A stretch of DNA of 64,000 nt from Chondrosia reniformis (Eukaryota; Porifera; Demospongiae; Chondrillida; Chondrillidae): NCBI GenBank assembly GCA_947172415.1, contig OX359189.1:10058501-10122500 (forward strand). Direction: 5' to 3'. Every line of letters starts with the position of its first letter. Positions within the stretch are counted from its first letter, which is position 1. The notes beneath the pieces are model-generated. The model did not search any database and was not told the origin of the DNA. It saw nothing but the letters and a program-made list of their open reading frames with translations. The position numbers were made by a program, and so were the translations under genes. This document shows, piece after piece, positions 60,661 to 64,000 of the stretch.

Positions 60661-61149
60661 ATAAATGTATATTGCACAAATGATCATTGATTGTATATAT
60701 AATCCAAGTTGGTGATATTAATAAATCTATATCGTATACTATAGATTCCATCTATAAGCATTCAGTATACTCTTGTAAACTCTTGCATAACAAGCAAAGT
60801 TATAAAATTGTATATACACACAAAGAGCATTGAATCAATATTAAGTGAATGCTGTCAGTGTATATATATTATGCTGAGTAGCCCGACACATATGACACAT
60901 ATTATTCGTGACCATTCATTATTATCAATTTAGTTATATACATACATTATAATAATATCTTCTTTTGAATTATTTAGTTCTTTCAACAACATATACATAA
61001 TACGCAGCAGAACATTACTTTTTCTGATTGATTTTATTGTTATCTCAAAAAGGTTTATTTATATATTATTGATTATTATACAAATTGTGGAATGTTTATA
61101 CTTTTAACTGTAAAATATACACAATTATGTTCAATTCAGTTTGCAAAAA
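60661..61149. other. Intergenic with a deletion relative to 37741-39016
   Basis: The junction at about 60898 joins sequences that lie about 785 bp apart in the first copy. Confidence 0.65.
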
Positions 61150-63518
61150 TCATGGCGTCTTATAAGTAATGTGCTCAGTGTCAGCCATTTTGTTGCCTTG
61201 GTAACCTTTGTTCTCAATTACTTCAGAAGGCACAGCATAGGCAGGATTACACAGCATATCAATTTGTTTCATCTCAATCTCTTCATATGAAATATGCTGT
61301 GAATTACAATCAGTAGGAACATCTAAAAATATAAAATTAGCTCTTTATAGGAATACAATTATACGTAGCTATAAGGTCATTGAGTCTCATTGCTATGTAT
61401 AGTAACTATTAGATTCCAAATTTTCAATTATGAACAGGAAAATTAATAACAATACAGAATATTTATTTATTCACTTAAGTAAGTAAATTTCTCATGATCA
61501 CTAATCATGTGCACTCACTCACTCACTCACTCACTCACTCATTCACATTACATGTACAGCTGATGAAGAACATTCTGTATTATTATTACTAATTTTCCTG
61601 CTGTTAATTCTCCAAAGTTCACAATCTAATGTATAACTGATTATATATCATCATATCATATACGTACGTACATACTAACCACTTTTCTTCTTGTAATAAT
61701 AAAATACAATGATCAGTATAATAGAGATGAGTAGGATGAGTATGAGAATCACTCCTACAATAGCTCCAATGATAGCTAGTGTTGTATCTTCAGACACATG
61801 AATGGAATTAGCTGTATACATATACATGTATAATATGGCCATTTGTAAAATAAAGTCATTAATTTTTAATTGTGAAAAATGTTCTACTAAATTAACACAT
61901 AAATATAATAAACTTACATGATGGTAAATGAGTCACACTTAATTCCAACTGAAATGGAGTACTCTCCCCAACACTGTTCATAGCACTCACATTAATGTTA
62001 TAAATCTCTCTAATAGTCAATGTATCTACTAACATGACACTGTGAGATCTCAGATGAGCCGAAAGAAAGGTCATGTTGAAACTGTAGTTTCCTCCAGCAA
62101 TCTCCACCTGTCAACATGTTAGGAAAATTTACATAAACAAAATTTATTCTTTGTAAAATTAATATTCATATTTTTATATATTTTTATATATTATATATAT
62201 TACATACCTAATTGAAATTCACATTCATTGCCTACATACACTGTACTCACAGTATAGTTAGTAACATTCTGTCCTCCGTCAGTCAGTAGTGCAACATCCA
62301 CTGATAGAATAGTCAGTGAGAGTGCTTCAACTGATACACTCTCAATAATAGGAACTACATAACAGACAAATACTCATATACCTCACTATACACTACATGG
62401 AACTACATCTCACATACCTGAGTCAGGTGTAGTAAAGGTACTGGCTGCTGGAAGACTCACTCCATATTCATTCTCAGCTACTATTTCCACTCCATATAGA
62501 GTGCTGTGTTGAAGGTTAGTCAGTGACAGAGTAGTCACATCTGATGTAGTGAAGGAGAGAATGACAGTGTTGTTTGTTATGTTGATGGAATACTTGAGTG
62601 GTTGATCAGTTCCTCCATTATCAGATGGAGGGCTCCAACTGATAGTAGCTGAGAATGGACTTACATCTTCAAATGTGATATTATGTGGAGCAGAAGGTGG
62701 AGCTATGGAATTATATTAATCGATTTACATTGTTATTTCTATATACATCACTTCAATCAACTCACGCACAATGTTTAAATATGTTGCTATGGTAACACTT
62801 CCTGCTTCATTAGTTACATTACAAGTGTAGTTTCCACTATCTTCACTTCTCTTCAGAGAAGAGACAGTTAAGATGGATCCACTCACTCCTTCTGTTATCT
62901 CCACTCCATCTCTCTCAAACACATAACTAATAGGTGGAGGGTTGGCAGCTGATGGAGTACAGTTGAATGTAAATACTTCTGTAAAAACAACATTCTGCAC
63001 TTTAGAGTGTACAACAAATTCTGGGACATCTATCAATATAGGAAAATATATTGTATACTTTAAATATAGAATACAAAGAATAGTCACTCACAGTACACAT
63101 CCAAGTTGACAACAGCTGTATCACTCCCTGCTGTAGTAGTCACATTTACTGTGTAAGATCCACTGTCAGTACGATTAACATTTTGTGTTTTAAAGCTAGA
63201 TGCTCCATTACCAGATCCAATATTAACAGTAATCCTGCCATCTTGTACAGTAACTGCATCATTAGTTATAATAATATTACTACTTACTGGAAATGGATCA
63301 CCAGTTATAGTTAGAGGAGTAGTAAAGGATGTTCCTTCTATAGCAGTCCTATTTGTGATGCTTGGAGTGATGGATGGAGGAACTATATAATAAAAACACA
63401 GAAGTGTATATAGAAGGGGTATGTCCAAATGACTCACTGATGGTTGTAACGTACTTTGACAAAGATTATTGCGAAATAATCCAAAAAGAAAGATCACGAC
63501 GTACAACAGACAAATCAT
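61150..63518 (-). CDS. Receptor J: signal peptide-Ig-Ig-FN3-FN3-TM-ITIM tail (complete)
   Basis: Exons in transcript order: 63518-63455, 63382-63092, 63029-62766, 62702-62418, 62354-62251 plus 62107-61918, 61811-61680 and 61322-61150 (stop TGA). About 500 aa. It is a recent duplicate of receptor I and every frame is intact. Differences include an extra serine at the end of the second FN3, a regular GTGAGT donor where I has GTGACT, canonical DSGNYTC in the I-set Ig (DSGKYTC in I), and the tail motif ISYEEI in place of VSYEEI; both are ITIMs. NPAYAVPSEV and HITYKTP follow. TM is GVILILILLISIILIIVFYY. Confidence 0.8.
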
Positions 63519-64000
63519 TCCACCTCTCCTTGATAGTGTTCTAATCTTCTTCCTTGATGTATATATCTTGCGTTAATGCACGTGCAGTATACAGCTGCTA
63601 GGTGAAAATGTAATACACTAATTGTGGAGACAATCTATAGCTAAGTACAGTATACTAATATAGGCTCTATATAGGCTTAAGTCAGGTATCCGAATTGAAT
63701 CGAAATTGACATGATATTCAGTCGAAATTCGGACGTACACACGCGCATCCGAAGTATTCAGTTTTAACTTTATGTCAATACCACTTCCATTGAAAATCTT
63801 ATATAACATGCATAAGGTGTTGTCGATTTATATTTATTATACCTCACTATACACTACATAGAACTACATCTCACATACCTGAGTCAGTTGTAATAACAAT
63901 GAATAACATCTGGATAATGTACTACCAAACAAGACAGTGATTATGAGAGATAACCATACAGAAGTACGTAAGCATGGCATACTGAAATTTAAATTATATA
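63519..64000. other. Upstream flank of receptor J
   Basis: Matches 41369-41850 at an offset of 22150, including the stray FN3-FN3 intron copy at 63838-63890. By analogy with receptor B, a plus-strand receptor may begin about 1.5 kb beyond the window. Confidence 0.6.

Noticed and set aside
3700..63518. Possibility that these are receptor tyrosine kinases with Ig domains
   Set aside because: No kinase motifs (glycine loop, HRD, DFG) were found after any TM exon; the tails are short and end at stops shortly after the ITIM-type motifs.

Overview
The window looks like an AT-rich, compact animal genome, probably an early-branching invertebrate such as a demosponge. This rests on short introns with GT/AG borders, multi-exon genes built from immunoglobulin (Ig) and fibronectin III (FN3) domains, and heavy local duplication. 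I cannot name the species from sequence alone. Nothing suggests a bacterial or viral replicon: there are no operons and no CRISPR array.

The dominant content is a tandem and inverted cluster of related type I membrane receptors. Each is assembled from exon cassettes: a signal-peptide exon ending in phase 1; one to three Ig exons; one FN3 exon plus a second FN3 split over two exons by a phase-0 intron; a transmembrane (TM) exon; and a cytoplasmic tail carrying ITIM-type motifs (S/I/V/LxYxxI/V/L). Most cassettes are phase 1-1, so whole domains can be lost or swapped without breaking frame. Two tail types occur. Type 1 (plus-strand genes) is a 13-nt micro-exon, then an exon with SMYAVV and SMYxxV, then a separate 3' exon with ILYADL and VIYTKV. 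Type 2 (minus-strand genes) is one exon with VSYEEI plus PAYAVP and usually ITYETP. The gene letters used here are my own labels.

Layout. 83-2575: foldback transposon. 2816-3340: broken minus-strand Ig gene. 3700-6690: receptor A (+). 7451-8005: 15-bp minisatellite. 8884-17100: minus-strand Ig exons and a possible GPI-type end (M), set in tandem repeats. 18359-22339: receptor E (+). 22589-25738: receptor D (-). 27167-29520: receptor G (-, 5' incomplete). 30203-32290: receptor F (-, complete). 32586-33250: 34-bp minisatellite. 34338-37740: orphan tail exon and an unexplained duplicated segment. 39017-41368: receptor I (-, complete). 43335-46158: receptor B (+, minimal). 46772-48083: partial receptor L (+). 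48703-50237: pseudogene K (-). 50791-51350: broken Ig gene N (-). 51704-56773: receptor C (+, complete), with a LINE fragment lying in its alternative-tail intron. 57225-60660: second copy of the 34-37 kb segment. 61150-63518: receptor J (-), near-identical to I.

Together this is a rapidly turning-over family of candidate inhibitory cell-surface receptors, some head-to-head with possible tail-less (GPI-like) Ig proteins. It has the structure expected of an innate-immune or self/non-self recognition locus. That role is inference; the domains, exon phases, tyrosine motifs and duplications are read from the sequence. All gene models are by-eye splice predictions without transcript support.
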